This document shows, one piece after another, positions 9,285 to 18,066 of a stretch of DNA of 36,280 nucleotides. The DNA lies in contig CAIVKO010000066.1 of assembly GCA_903906515.1 (NCBI GenBank), forward strand, positions 1-36,280, written 5' to 3'. Origin of the DNA: Akkermansiaceae bacterium (GTDB lineage: Bacteria > Verrucomicrobiota > Verrucomicrobiia > Verrucomicrobiales > Akkermansiaceae). The translations under genes were made by a program, and so were the position numbers. The notes below the pieces were generated by a model, which was given only the letters and a program-made list of their open reading frames with translations, ran no database searches and had not been told where the DNA came from. The first letter of the stretch is position 1, and every line of letters starts with the position of its first letter.

Positions 9285-11254
9285 GGTTTGGTGGCTTCTG
9301 CCGCATCGATGCTTAACAAGTTTTTTCGAAATTGCGGTTCCGCAGGAAATCTCCGCGCAAGCTCGCCAGTCCATTTCCGGGCATCCTCCCAGTTTTTGTC
9401 GGCGAATGCTTTTTTGGACAAATAGATCATGGCGTCCGCCGATTCCGTCCCAAGCTCGCGGTAGATGCGCACGGCTTCGGCGATGGCTCCCTCTGCCAGG
9501 GCTGCACGTGCGAGGATTTCCTTGCCACGTGCGCTGGTGAGCAGTTCCGGGGATCCGACAACCCATTGGCGGGCCTTGGCCGCATTTCCACGGTCCAACT
9601 CGACCATCGCCAGTGACCATGCCGCGCGACCGGCGTGCGGACTATTCGTAGCCGCAATGAGTTCCAATTTTTTCAAACCCTGATCGACGGAGCCTTTGGT
9701 TAGAAGGATTTCGGCCAGGGTGAGTTCCGCCGCAGGACTGCGGGTGGGTTGCGATTCGAGCCACTGGCGGGCGGCATTTTGACCATCGCGGACCAGCAAG
9801 CAGCGTGAGTAGCCGAAATCAAACCATGACGGAGCATCGGCCACCGGCCCCAAAGAGGCGCCACCCACCACATCCAGAGCGGCTCCATGCCAACCATGGG
9901 CGAAGAGCGTGCCTGCGAGTGAGACCGGTCGTGCCAACCAACGGGAAAACTCGTCATCTGACGTGGTGGAGTTTTTCCATTGATCAAACTCAGCGAAAAA
10001 CGGATGCGGCTCCGGGGGGAGTTTGGGAAGCTCGCGCGCGGCCAGTGCGACACGCGGCGGGCTTCCTGCGATTGCCGTGAGATTCACCACGAGACGTGTG
10101 GCTAGCCCGGGCGACAAACGCTCCGCATCTTCAGGGAAACCTGTGTAGAGGAAACCCATGGCGGATTTCCAATTTGAAACTCGAAGCGCTTCCAGGACGC
10201 GCAACCACAAGACCTCCGGGCGTTGTGGCAGTCCGCGGATTCCGCCGATCGCGATATCCAGTGAGTTGCTGGTGAAGGCTGCGTTGGGAAGTTTCTTGAT
10301 TTCCTCCACCACTTCTTTCCATCCAGCCTGGTTGATTTCCGGAAGCGGGCGGGATAACGGGACTCCGCACATTCTCGACCAGAACCAGGCCTTGAATGCG
10401 TAAAGGCCCAAGCCAGTGGCCTCGGCCCCGTCGCGCCAGGTGTCGGCCGCATTCGATGGCTCGCCCGTGCGAAGTTGGAAATTGGCCAGCACATCGCGGT
10501 GCAGCGGGTTGGCGGGTTCACTGAGCACGGCCGCCACGTAGTCCAGTCGCGCATCGGCGATGCGTCCGGCCGCCTCCTGAATTTGGGCGCGGAATGAGAG
10601 GATTTCCGCATTGCGCGGGTCCGCCTTCAATCCCTCATCAAGCGATTTCATGGCCTTCCATGGTTCCCGGCCATTGATCAAGGCCAGGCGGGCGTGCCGC
10701 AATGCATCCTCGCCGCCGGTTAGAGCCGCGGTTTCCAGGAATGCGCGGGCTTGCTCCTTTTCTCCACGGGCCAGCAGGAGATCCGCTGACAAAAGTGTCC
10801 ACCGGCCGGAAAACGCACTCTTGCCAACCCAGCGTGCTGCCAAGGTCGCCGGGGTCTCGTAATCCTTGTTCCACAATGCTTCACGTGCCAATACCAGATC
10901 CGCCTGTTCTAGCAATTCATCCGGAAAAGCTTCCGAATCAGTGGTAGCGGTGACTTGCCGGATGACTCCGCCGTCTTTCCGGGTGATCGCATCACGAAGC
11001 TCGGCCGTGCGGATTTCGTGCTCTTTGGCTGTGCGTTCCGGTGTGTCAGGCAAGGCGTGAAGTGCGGATTTCGCGGTGACAAAATCCCTATCTTCAAGCG
11101 CCTTGCCGAGAACCTTCTGTGACCATGTCGCCTTTTTTTGCATCACGGAATGCCGCCACGCCCAGATACCTCCTGCGAGTAATGTAAGACAGAAGAGAGC
11201 GACCGACAGTCTGGTGATGATGCTTGATTTCATAAGATGACGAGAGAATGACAC
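9281..11254 (-). CDS. Membrane-anchored TPR-repeat protein of the exosortase operon
   Basis: A 657-residue protein with a single N-terminal anchor (about residues 11-33, ITRLSVALFCLTLLAGGIWAW) and a long helical repeat region. TPR-like pairs are recognisable, for example around ALEDRDFVTAKSALHALP, LADLLLARGEKEQARAFLE, LKADPRNAEILSFRAQIQEA and, near the C-terminus, AALAEGAIAEAVRIYRELG. No lipobox is seen. The start is supported by GAGGAG 4 bases before the ATG at 11254. It begins 21 bp after the PEP-CTERM gene and its stop overlaps the exosortase start. TPR proteins often accompany exosortase loci; a scaffold or assembly role outside the membrane is the likely job. Confidence 0.85.
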   Translation of the reverse strand: MSFSRHLMKSSIITRLSVALFCLTLLAGGIWAWRHSVMQKKATWSQKVLGKALEDRDFVTAKSALHALPDTPERTAKEHEIRTAELRDAITRKDGGVIRQVTATTDSEAFPDELLEQADLVLAREALWNKDYETPATLAARWVGKSAFSGRWTLLSADLLLARGEKEQARAFLETAALTGGEDALRHARLALINGREPWKAMKSLDEGLKADPRNAEILSFRAQIQEAAGRIADARLDYVAAVLSEPANPLHRDVLANFQLRTGEPSNAADTWRDGAEATGLGLYAFKAWFWSRMCGVPLSRPLPEINQAGWKEVVEEIKKLPNAAFTSNSLDIAIGGIRGLPQRPEVLWLRVLEALRVSNWKSAMGFLYTGFPEDAERLSPGLATRLVVNLTAIAGSPPRVALAARELPKLPPEPHPFFAEFDQWKNSTTSDDEFSRWLARPVSLAGTLFAHGWHGAALDVVGGASLGPVADAPSWFDFGYSRCLLVRDGQNAARQWLESQPTRSPAAELTLAEILLTKGSVDQGLKKLELIAATNSPHAGRAAWSLAMVELDRGNAAKARQWVVGSPELLTSARGKEILARAALAEGAIAEAVRIYRELGTESADAMIYLSKKAFADKNWEDARKWTGELARRFPAEPQFRKNLLSIDAAEATKP

Positions 11255-11275
11255 ATTCCTCTCCTCAGGGGAAGA

Positions 11276-12418
11276 CTATGATCGAGGCTGACGACGGCGG
11301 GTGAACCCCATCAACAGACCCGCCACAAGCACACTGCCCATCGCAAGCGTAGGTTCCGGAGCGCTCAGGCCGGCCAGGTTGTTCACGTTTGCCTTGCCGA
11401 TCTCCACCGCAAAAAGCACATCGTTATAATCCTTGTCTCCGCCACCGAGAAGATCCTCGAAGCTGATCAGCATATAGGCGGAACCATCCTTCGCGAGACT
11501 GACGGCGTGAACGATGCCATCCTTGTTCAGGCTTTTATCAGTGGAAAAATAGTTGGTGCCACCGGCGGCACCGTTGGCGATCAGGAAGAAGTCCAGTGAG
11601 GTGCCTGCTTTGTATGTGCCCAGGTTGACGAAATCCCCCGCCGCAAGAGGCTCATTGGAGGTGCGAACCTGTGCATGACTGCCGCCGTATCCAGCAGAAC
11701 TCGAAGCATCAGGGAAAATCAACTCCGCATCCTTGCCGAGCGGGCCTTTGCCGGTCGTCGAAATGCCGAGTGAGTTGCGGTAGCCGGCACCTTCGCTGAG
11801 GAAATACACCCGCAAGGTGGCGTCGGAGCTGAGAACCAGCTTCGAGGGGTCCAGCGAGATCGAATTGCTATTCGTGATGTTCTTGGTCTCGGACAGACTC
11901 AAATCGGCCAGTTTCATCATCCCGGGCAGCACATCGGCCTGAAAGGCGCGGGACGCCGCATCCGAGGCTGCCAATTGCACTGGCGCGGCAATATCCAGCT
12001 TGAACGGGCGAGCTGCGGATTGCACCGGGCTGGTGGTTGATCGGGATTCGCTGGAAGTCTCTTTGGAATCGCTGGTGGTTTCCTTGGATGCGCTGGTGGT
12101 TTCCTTGGATGCGCTGGTGGTTTCCTTGGAATCGCTGGTGGTTTCCTTGGATGCGCTGGATGTTTCCTTGGAATCGCTGGATGTTTCCTTGGAATCGCTG
12201 GTGGTTTCCTTGGAATCGCTGGTGGTTTCCTTGGAATCGCTGGTGGTTTCCTTGGATGCGCTGGATGTTTCCTTGGATGCGCTGGATGTTTCCTTGGATG
12301 CGCTGGATGTTTCCTTGGAATCGCTGGTGGCCTCCTTGGAATCGCTTGTGGTATCTCCAAAAACGCTTGTGGCAAGCACAGCGGTAACAATGATTAGGTG
12401 ATAGGGTGTTTTGGACAT
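11276..12418 (-). CDS. PEP-CTERM protein with heptapeptide repeats and DUF4114 domain
   Basis: A 380-residue secreted protein. Order: signal peptide (about 1-21, ending SVFG), about 15 heptads of the type T-S-D-S-K-E-T (about 23-130), a linker, a DUF4114 domain (about 190-345) with its hallmark DLLGGGDKDYNDVLF, and a C-terminal sorting tail (APEP, hydrophobic GSVLVAGLLMGF, then RRRQPR). The tail should be recognised by the exosortase encoded two genes downstream, leaving the protein at the cell surface. Acidic residues of DUF4114 may bind calcium, as proposed for related domains. The Ser/Thr-rich repeat is a plausible glycosylated stalk (inference). It is the first gene of the operon; no clear SD is seen before the ATG. 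Confidence 0.9.
   Translation of the reverse strand: MSKTPYHLIIVTAVLATSVFGDTTSDSKEATSDSKETSSASKETSSASKETSSASKETTSDSKETTSDSKETTSDSKETSSDSKETSSASKETTSDSKETTSASKETTSASKETTSDSKETSSESRSTTSPVQSAARPFKLDIAAPVQLAASDAASRAFQADVLPGMMKLADLSLSETKNITNSNSISLDPSKLVLSSDATLRVYFLSEGAGYRNSLGISTTGKGPLGKDAELIFPDASSSAGYGGSHAQVRTSNEPLAAGDFVNLGTYKAGTSLDFFLIANGAAGGTNYFSTDKSLNKDGIVHAVSLAKDGSAYMLISFEDLLGGGDKDYNDVLFAVEIGKANVNNLAGLSAPEPTLAMGSVLVAGLLMGFTRRRQPRS
12039..12353 (-). repeat. 21-bp coding minisatellite, about 15 copies
   Basis: The repeat unit on the plus strand is TTTCCTTGGAATCGCTGGTGG and variants. Unit copies differ mainly at two places: GAA/GAT-GC (encoding Asp or Ala) and GTGG/ATG (Thr or Ser). The near-identity at DNA level and multiple of three length point to recent in-frame expansion by slippage or unequal recombination. 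It leaves open frames on the opposite strand, which are shadows. Confidence 0.95.
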
Positions 12419-12681
12419 GACGGCAGAATGACGCGATTTTTCCTAAAGCGCTACGATTAAATCGCTTGACACCCAATTGCGGGGGGTGCTGAGGATGGCG
12501 TTCTGACAGCATCATATTGGATGTTTCATGCCGTCAATGGGAGCTTTCATGACCTCCATGCTGTCGCATCATAGCCGAGAGCGTAGCCCGAAGAGGGTTG
12601 TGGCATGGGTGCTGTTTCATGGCGCTTTATTGATAGCCATGGGTGGGAGATGGCGTATGTTGGCGCCGAATTGCTGTTTTC
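12419..12681. promoter_or_regulatory. Divergent promoter region (exosortase operon / PSCyt operon)
   Basis: This 263-bp gap separates two divergent operons and must hold promoters for both. A small palindrome CGATT-A-AATCG lies at 12454-12464, just before the PEP-CTERM gene, and TTGACA follows at 12466. No pair of -35 and -10 boxes is convincing by eye, and the short open frames here have no family resemblance. Confidence 0.4.
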
Positions 12682-15516
12682 ATGATGAGATTTTACGCTC
12701 CATTGCTCATATCGTTGGTTTCCTTGCCTGCGTTGGGGGAATCACGGGTGGAATTCAACCGTGATATCCGCCCGATTTTGACCAAGGAATGCACCGCCTG
12801 TCATGGCGGGGTGAAATCCGCGGGTGGGATTTCATTCGTTTTCCGCGATTTGGCATTGTCGAAGGGGAAGTCCGGCAAAACGGCGATTGTTCCGGAAAAA
12901 CCAGAGAGCTCGGAAATGATTCGTCGCCTCCGCAATCAAGACCCGGACGAGGTGATGCCAAAACCAAAGCACGGCCCGCCGTTGCCGGAGGCGCAAATCG
13001 CGCTGATCGAGCGATGGATTCAGAAAGGTGCCGAATGGCAGGAACATTGGTCGTTTGTGCTGCCTAAAGAGTCTCCGGTTACAAAACTCTCGAATGAATC
13101 ATGGCCTAGCGTGCCGCTCGATCGTTATGTCTTGCAGCACTTGGATCAGAAAAAAATCCACCCATCACCCGAGGCGGATCCTGCGGAGTGGTTGCGGCGC
13201 GTCTCACTCGATCTAACGGGTTTGCCGCCGGCAATCGAGGAATTGGATGCTTTCAAAAAAGCATGTGCGGTCGATCCGAAGACCGCGCGCGAACACGCGG
13301 TGGATGGATTGTTGGCATCGCCGCATTTAGGAGAACGCTGGGCGGTGGTGTGGCTGGATCTTGCACGCTACTCCGACACCTTTGGTTTTGAGAAAGATCC
13401 GGCGCGCACGGTTTGGCCGTATCGCGATTGGTTGATCCGCGCCTTCAACGCGGACATGCCGTATAACCAATTCACCATCGAACAACTCGCGGGCGATCTC
13501 CTTCCAAATCCAACGGCCGAACAACGCCTGGCGACCGCTTTCCATCGCAACACCCAGAACAACACCGAGGGAGGGACCGATGATGAGGAATTCCGCGTGG
13601 CGGCTGTGATCGATCGGGTCAACACCACGTGGACCACATGGCAGGCGACTACATTTGGCTGTGTGCAGTGTCATTCACATCCCTACGATCCGATTCAGCA
13701 CGACGAATTCTATCAGTTCATGTCATTCTTCGATAACACGGAGGATCATGATCTCGACGACGACTACCCGACGATGCACGTGCCGGATGATGCGCGGTTG
13801 GCGGAGAAGGCTTCGCGACTTGAATTGCAGATCCGCAAGTTGAGAGACGAGCTCAACCAGACAGGGCGGACGCTTGCTGAGGAGAAAACCCAGTGGCAAC
13901 CGTTTGTGCCGGATGCGTTCAAACCGAGTCATGGCAAATTGCTCATCGGCGATGATGGAAAGATACACACTCAGGGCACCCTGCCGGTCGGCGCGGTGCA
14001 TGAACTTTCCGGGCCCGCACCCCAATTCCAGGCACTGCGGATCGGTATTTTTCCTGAGAACGATAATCCAGCGAAATGGCCTGAACGTGGATCGTTGATA
14101 TCCAAGCTCGATGTGAATTTGGTCAGTGCCAGTGGCGAGAAACATGCGATTGCCCTCAAAGAGGTGTTCGCCGATCAAGTCAGCGGTCCATTTCCGATAG
14201 GTCCTGACTGCAATCTGGGTGATTACCCGAAGTTGCATGGCCCGCGGTGGTTTGTGGTGGTGCCGGATCAACCGGTGGTGCCGAAGGATGGCGATCGGTT
14301 GGAAATCCGGATGTTGCAAAAAGCCAGCACGTCCGGCGAACAGGCGACGCCGGTGCGGCGATTTGCTCTCGATGTTTCTAACCAAGGCGAGTGGCAAAAG
14401 GTCACCCATCAACCTGAGCGCTTGAAGACGTGGGAAGAGCACACGCGCTTGAGCAAGGAACTCCAGGAAATCAAAGGCGCGAAGGTGCCGGTGATGGTTG
14501 AAGGCCCGAAGCGCCAGACGCGTGTGTTTGCGCGTGGCAACCGGATGAACAAAGAACAAGTGGTCAATCCGGGTATTCCCAAGATCTTCGGTGGACAAAC
14601 GGGTGAGGGGATGAACCGCCTCGATATGGCCCGGTGGCTGGTGAGCGACAACAACCCGCTGACTGCGCGGGTGATGGTCAACCGTTTGTGGGCCCAGTTG
14701 TTTGGCGTCGGGATCGTCAAGACGCAGGAGGATTTTGGCACTTCCGGAACACCGCCGAGCGATCAAGCGTTGCTCGATCACCTCGCGCTGCGATTTCAGC
14801 ACGATTACAAGTGGTCGATGAAGGCGATGCTGCGCGAGATCGTCTTGTCATCGACATACCGCCAGGCGCACAACGCCAGCAAGGACTTGATTGAGCGTGA
14901 TCCAGAGAACCGCCTGTTGGCACGTGGTCCGCGCGTTCGCCTGAGTGCCGAGATGGTGCGCGATCAAGCTCTATCCGCCGCAGGTATTCTATCAGGCAAG
15001 ATGTTCGGTCCGTCGGTCTTCCCACCACAGCCGGAGAGTATCTGGAGTTCCGTTTACAATGGGGCGAAATGGAAGGAATCGCAGGGTGAGGACCGGGTGA
15101 GGCGTGGCATTTACACCTACCACAAGCGCACCAGCCCATACCCGAGCTTCCTCACCTTTGACTCACCGAGTCGCGACCTTTGCACCGCGCGACGGATCGA
15201 TAGCAACACCCCGTTGCAAGCATTGGTCACCATGAATGATCCGGCATACATCGAAGCCGCGCAGGGATTGGCAAAGCGAATGAAAGAAAACTCTTCCGTG
15301 TTAGATGGCCAACTCCGCCGTGGCATGTTGTTGGTGACGCAGCAAGAACCACCGGCCGATGTGCTTGCCGTGCTGGCCGACCTTTATCGCGATGCCGCAT
15401 CGGCCTATAAACAAACACCCGACGCGGCAGCGAAGCTTGCTGATTCCCCCGAGGCCGCAGCGATGGTGCTGGTGGCCAACACGATCTTGAACCTCGACTC
15501 CGCACTGACACGCTAA
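12682..15516 (+). CDS. PSCyt1 / DUF1549 / DUF1553 (Planctomycete-type cytochrome) protein
   Basis: A 944-residue exported protein. A signal peptide (MMRFYAPLLISLVSLPALG) is followed by the PSCyt1 domain with heme-c motif CTACH (C37, C40, H41). The DUF1549 part carries a second CxxCH motif at about residue 327 (CVQCHSHPYDP), and DUF1553 occupies the C-terminal third (from about WLVSDNNPLTARVMVNRLW to SPSRDLCTARRIDSNTPLQALVTMNDP). These proteins are abundant in Planctomycetota and Verrucomicrobiota, often next to DUF1501 genes as here; polysaccharide or sulfate-ester catabolism has been suggested but no reaction is established. The ATG at 12682 (or 12685) is chosen because it starts the signal peptide; no clear SD is seen. 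The stop is 4 bp before the next gene. Confidence 0.9.
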   Translation: MMRFYAPLLISLVSLPALGESRVEFNRDIRPILTKECTACHGGVKSAGGISFVFRDLALSKGKSGKTAIVPEKPESSEMIRRLRNQDPDEVMPKPKHGPPLPEAQIALIERWIQKGAEWQEHWSFVLPKESPVTKLSNESWPSVPLDRYVLQHLDQKKIHPSPEADPAEWLRRVSLDLTGLPPAIEELDAFKKACAVDPKTAREHAVDGLLASPHLGERWAVVWLDLARYSDTFGFEKDPARTVWPYRDWLIRAFNADMPYNQFTIEQLAGDLLPNPTAEQRLATAFHRNTQNNTEGGTDDEEFRVAAVIDRVNTTWTTWQATTFGCVQCHSHPYDPIQHDEFYQFMSFFDNTEDHDLDDDYPTMHVPDDARLAEKASRLELQIRKLRDELNQTGRTLAEEKTQWQPFVPDAFKPSHGKLLIGDDGKIHTQGTLPVGAVHELSGPAPQFQALRIGIFPENDNPAKWPERGSLISKLDVNLVSASGEKHAIALKEVFADQVSGPFPIGPDCNLGDYPKLHGPRWFVVVPDQPVVPKDGDRLEIRMLQKASTSGEQATPVRRFALDVSNQGEWQKVTHQPERLKTWEEHTRLSKELQEIKGAKVPVMVEGPKRQTRVFARGNRMNKEQVVNPGIPKIFGGQTGEGMNRLDMARWLVSDNNPLTARVMVNRLWAQLFGVGIVKTQEDFGTSGTPPSDQALLDHLALRFQHDYKWSMKAMLREIVLSSTYRQAHNASKDLIERDPENRLLARGPRVRLSAEMVRDQALSAAGILSGKMFGPSVFPPQPESIWSSVYNGAKWKESQGEDRVRRGIYTYHKRTSPYPSFLTFDSPSRDLCTARRIDSNTPLQALVTMNDPAYIEAAQGLAKRMKENSSVLDGQLRRGMLLVTQQEPPADVLAVLADLYRDAASAYKQTPDAAAKLADSPEAAAMVLVANTILNLDSALTR

Positions 15517-15520
15517 CATC

Positions 15521-17011
15521 ATGAAGCCGGAACAATTTATGAGGCTGCAGCACGCCGAACTCGAACACCTGACCCGCCGGCATTTCCTATCAAAATGCAC
15601 CACGGGCTTGGGTGCGATGTGGTTGGCCGGCATGACCGGCCGCGCGTGGGGGAATGCAGGGGTTTTGAAAAAGGACCCGGCCAACCCGCTGATACCGAGT
15701 GTTCCGCAATTCGCCGCAAAGGCAAAACGGGTGATCTACCTGCACATGGCCGGCGCACCGTCGCAGCATGAGTTGTTCGATTACAAACCGGAGTTGAAAA
15801 AACTCAATGGTCAGGAGTGCCCGAAGGAGTTTTTGGAAGGCAAGCAATTCGCTTTCATCCAAGGCGTGCCAAAGATGTTAGGCCCGCAATACGAGTTCCA
15901 GCAATACGGCAAGTCCGGTACCTGGGTGTCCGACCGTTTGCCGCATTTCTCATCGGTGGTTGACGATGTGTGTTTCATCAAATCGATGTACACCGACCAG
16001 TTCAACCATGGCCCTGCACAGTTATTGGTGCACACCGGCACGCAGAACCTCGGCGCACCGTCGATCGGTGCATGGGCGACCTACGGCTTGGGAAGTGAAA
16101 ACCAGAACCTGCCCGGATACATCGTGCTGACATCCGGCGGCAAGAACCCGGATGCCGGCAAGTCGGTGTGGGGGTCTGGCTATCTGCCATCGGTCTATCA
16201 AGGTGTGCAGTGCCGGTCCGAAGGCGACCCGGTGCTTTACCTCAGCGACCCGGCAGGAGTGTCGCGCGCGATGCGTCGGCGGTCGTTGGATGCGCTCGAT
16301 CGGATCAACCAGAAGATTGCCACCGAAGTGGGCGACCCCGAAACCGTGACCCGGATCGCGCAATACGAAATGGCCTACCGGATGCAGGCGAGCGCGACCG
16401 ATGCTTTTGACATCAAGCAAGAGAGCGAATCCACTCATGCGATGTATGGCACGCAGCTGGGGAAAGAATCGTTCGCTAACAACTGCCTTCTGGCACGGCG
16501 ATTGGCGGAACGCGGTGTGCGATATATCCAGTTGTTCCATTGGGGTTGGGATTCGCACGGCGCTGGCGCGAATGAGGCGCTCAATGGTGGTTTCAAAGAC
16601 CGCTGCAAAGAAGTGGACCAACCGATGACCGCCTTGCTCAAGGATCTCAAACAACGCGGTTTGTTGGAAGACACACTCGTCGTCTGGGGTGGTGAGTTCG
16701 GCCGCACACCGATGCTCGAAAACCGTGGCGGCAACGACAACAAATTCATTGGCCGCGATCACAATCCGGGTGGATTCACGATTTGGATGGCTGGCGGCGG
16801 AGTCAAACCGGGGATTTCCTACGGCGAGACCGATCCCATCGGTTACGAGGCAACCATCGACAAAGTCTCGCTGCACGACCTTCACGCGACCCTCATGCAC
16901 TTGATGGGTTTTGATCACGAACGCTTCACCTTCATGGCCAACGGCGCACCCCAACGCCTGACCAACATCACCAAGCCGGGGACCAAGGTGGTGAAGGGTG
17001 TTCTTAGTTAG
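15521..17011 (+). CDS. DUF1501 protein with Tat signal (sulfatase-like fold)
   Basis: A 496-residue protein. The N-terminus holds a twin-arginine signal (TRRHFLSKCTTGLGAMWLAG, about residues 18-37), so it should be exported folded. DUF1501 hallmarks include HMAGAPSQHELFDYKP, FHWGWDSHG, LVVWGGEFGRTP and GRDHNPGGFTIWMAGGGVKPG, with the Asp/His residues expected of an alkaline-phosphatase/sulfatase-type metal site. No substrate is known. It is the second gene of a two-gene operon with the cytochrome-type protein, 4 bp downstream. Such pairing is recurrent in this phylum, suggesting the two act on the same substrate outside the cytoplasm. Confidence 0.9.
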   Translation: MKPEQFMRLQHAELEHLTRRHFLSKCTTGLGAMWLAGMTGRAWGNAGVLKKDPANPLIPSVPQFAAKAKRVIYLHMAGAPSQHELFDYKPELKKLNGQECPKEFLEGKQFAFIQGVPKMLGPQYEFQQYGKSGTWVSDRLPHFSSVVDDVCFIKSMYTDQFNHGPAQLLVHTGTQNLGAPSIGAWATYGLGSENQNLPGYIVLTSGGKNPDAGKSVWGSGYLPSVYQGVQCRSEGDPVLYLSDPAGVSRAMRRRSLDALDRINQKIATEVGDPETVTRIAQYEMAYRMQASATDAFDIKQESESTHAMYGTQLGKESFANNCLLARRLAERGVRYIQLFHWGWDSHGAGANEALNGGFKDRCKEVDQPMTALLKDLKQRGLLEDTLVVWGGEFGRTPMLENRGGNDNKFIGRDHNPGGFTIWMAGGGVKPGISYGETDPIGYEATIDKVSLHDLHATLMHLMGFDHERFTFMANGAPQRLTNITKPGTKVVKGVLS

Positions 17012-17415
17012 AGAGTCTGTTGAAAATGCGCCTCGAATATGGCGCGGGTCTGGAGCTCTCTTCCTGAATCCCGGAGGGATCCCAGCTTGTAGCCGGTGGT
17101 TGAGCGCAGCGACACCACCGGATGCATAACGCGCAATGCATCACACCCCGGCAGGGGTGTTAGCGACGTCTGGTGTGATTTGGCGTCCGCCGTTGGCTGG
17201 CACACCTCCGGTGTGCAGAATATTTTTTCGCGTGGGTCCGGTGGTGTCGCTTCGCTCGACCACCGGCTACAGGCTGATAAGCCTCCGGCTTGATGATTCT
17301 CAATTCAGGTATCGGCGCGAGTTTACGACGGCCATCCATCTTCGTGCGTGGGGAGGAGGCAATATCCGCCGATTTCATCCAAGCTAGCTGATGAAGGAAC
17401 TGTCAGAATCCGTTC
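17012..17415. repeat. Intergenic hairpin-mosaic repeat with 33-bp inverted arms
   Basis: This 404-bp gap has no credible gene. Two 33-bp arms (17089-17121 and 17238-17270) are inverted copies with 31 of 33 positions matching. Between them lie three smaller perfect stem-loops: GATGCAT/ATGCATC at 17121-17142, ACACCCC/GGGGTGT near 17143-17160, and CACACC/GGTGTG near 17202-17216. Each large arm is itself a hairpin (CCGGTGGT/ACCACCGG). The layout fits a dispersed non-coding repeat or palindromic miniature element rather than a simple terminator. Open frames across it (MHHTPAGVL...) are by-products. Confidence 0.8.
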
Positions 17416-18066
17416 ATGTTTAGTCGACTTGCCAATCCACGTTTGCGCTTGTTGCCATTGCTGTGGGTATTCTGGCTGGTGATGGGTGGTCTGTTGCTGC
17501 TGGTTCTCAACCGGATTATGCTCTGGCGTCTCGATTTGAAGAACATCGGCATTCTGCTTTTGTATGTCAGTCCGATTGCCGTCGTGCTGGGCTGTGCGCA
17601 CTATGCGGTATTGCGCTTGAGGTTGAATCGGGACGAGAGAATCGTCAGCAGGCGGGAACTTTGGTTGGTCCCAGCCCTTGCCATCACGATGTCCGTCATC
17701 TTCGGTTGGCTGGTGTGGCAGAAAATCCGTCAGGACCGCTTGCTAGCTGACATCCGAGGTATATCGGAAGATTCGGTCGAATCAGCCGTCGCTTTCGTCG
17801 GAGGAGATGCGCGCACGACTGGAGAGGAACCGTTTGAATTACGCCAAAAAGCTGCAATTACACAACGCGAAGCACTTCTCAGATGGGCCAAAAACCGTGA
17901 TCTGATCACTTCGCCTGAGATATGGTGTGGAAAGGCCATGATCGGTGCTTCCGAACATGACGTGTGGCAAGAAAACGGAGAATACTGGAAGGTGACTCGA
18001 CCTGATCATTTCGGGTGGACCGTGTTACCTGGAGATAATGGATTTCCGGAGTTCCTGTTCCTATAG
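17416..18066 (+). CDS. Membrane protein of unknown function
   Basis: A 216-residue protein, not recognised. Three hydrophobic helices are clear: about 13-32 (LLPLLWVFWLVMGGLLLLVL), about 43-65 (NIGILLLYVSPIAVVLGCAHY) and about 85-102 (WLVPALAITMSVIFGWLV). A soluble C-terminal domain (about 105-216) ends WTVLPGDNGFPEFLFL. It stands alone between the repeat region and the tdh-kbl operon. Slightly lower GC than its neighbours and its position beside repeats hint at a recent arrival, but this is weak. No SD is obvious before the ATG. Confidence 0.6.
   Translation: MFSRLANPRLRLLPLLWVFWLVMGGLLLLVLNRIMLWRLDLKNIGILLLYVSPIAVVLGCAHYAVLRLRLNRDERIVSRRELWLVPALAITMSVIFGWLVWQKIRQDRLLADIRGISEDSVESAVAFVGGDARTTGEEPFELRQKAAITQREALLRWAKNRDLITSPEIWCGKAMIGASEHDVWQENGEYWKVTRPDHFGWTVLPGDNGFPEFLFL

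Noticed and set aside
9285..9620. Longer N-terminus for the exosortase
   Set aside because: It would overlap the TPR gene by over 330 bp and is hydrophilic; the ATGA overlap at 9281-9284 is the natural start.
12039..12353. CRISPR array
   Set aside because: The units are contiguous 21-bp tandem copies without unique spacers, and they encode protein.
12466..12471. TTGACA as a -35 box for the cytochrome operon
   Set aside because: No -10-like hexamer is found at the proper spacing, so the match is probably chance.
12000..12515. Several long frames on both strands across the 21-bp repeats
   Set aside because: All are by-products of a tandem repeat of length divisible by three; the minus-strand frame with signal peptide, DUF4114 and PEP-CTERM tail explains the region.
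13723..14802. Minus-strand frame of 359 codons inside the DUF1549/DUF1553 gene
   Set aside because: It is a GC-rich mirror of a well-supported gene; no domain or signal is recognisable.
16022..16954. Minus-strand frame of 310 codons inside the DUF1501 gene
   Set aside because: It is a shadow of the real gene with no recognisable domain.
17096..17387. Short frames reading MVERSDTTGCITRN and MHHTPAGVLATSG
   Set aside because: They run through the hairpin-mosaic repeat, so they are repeat by-products and not proteins.
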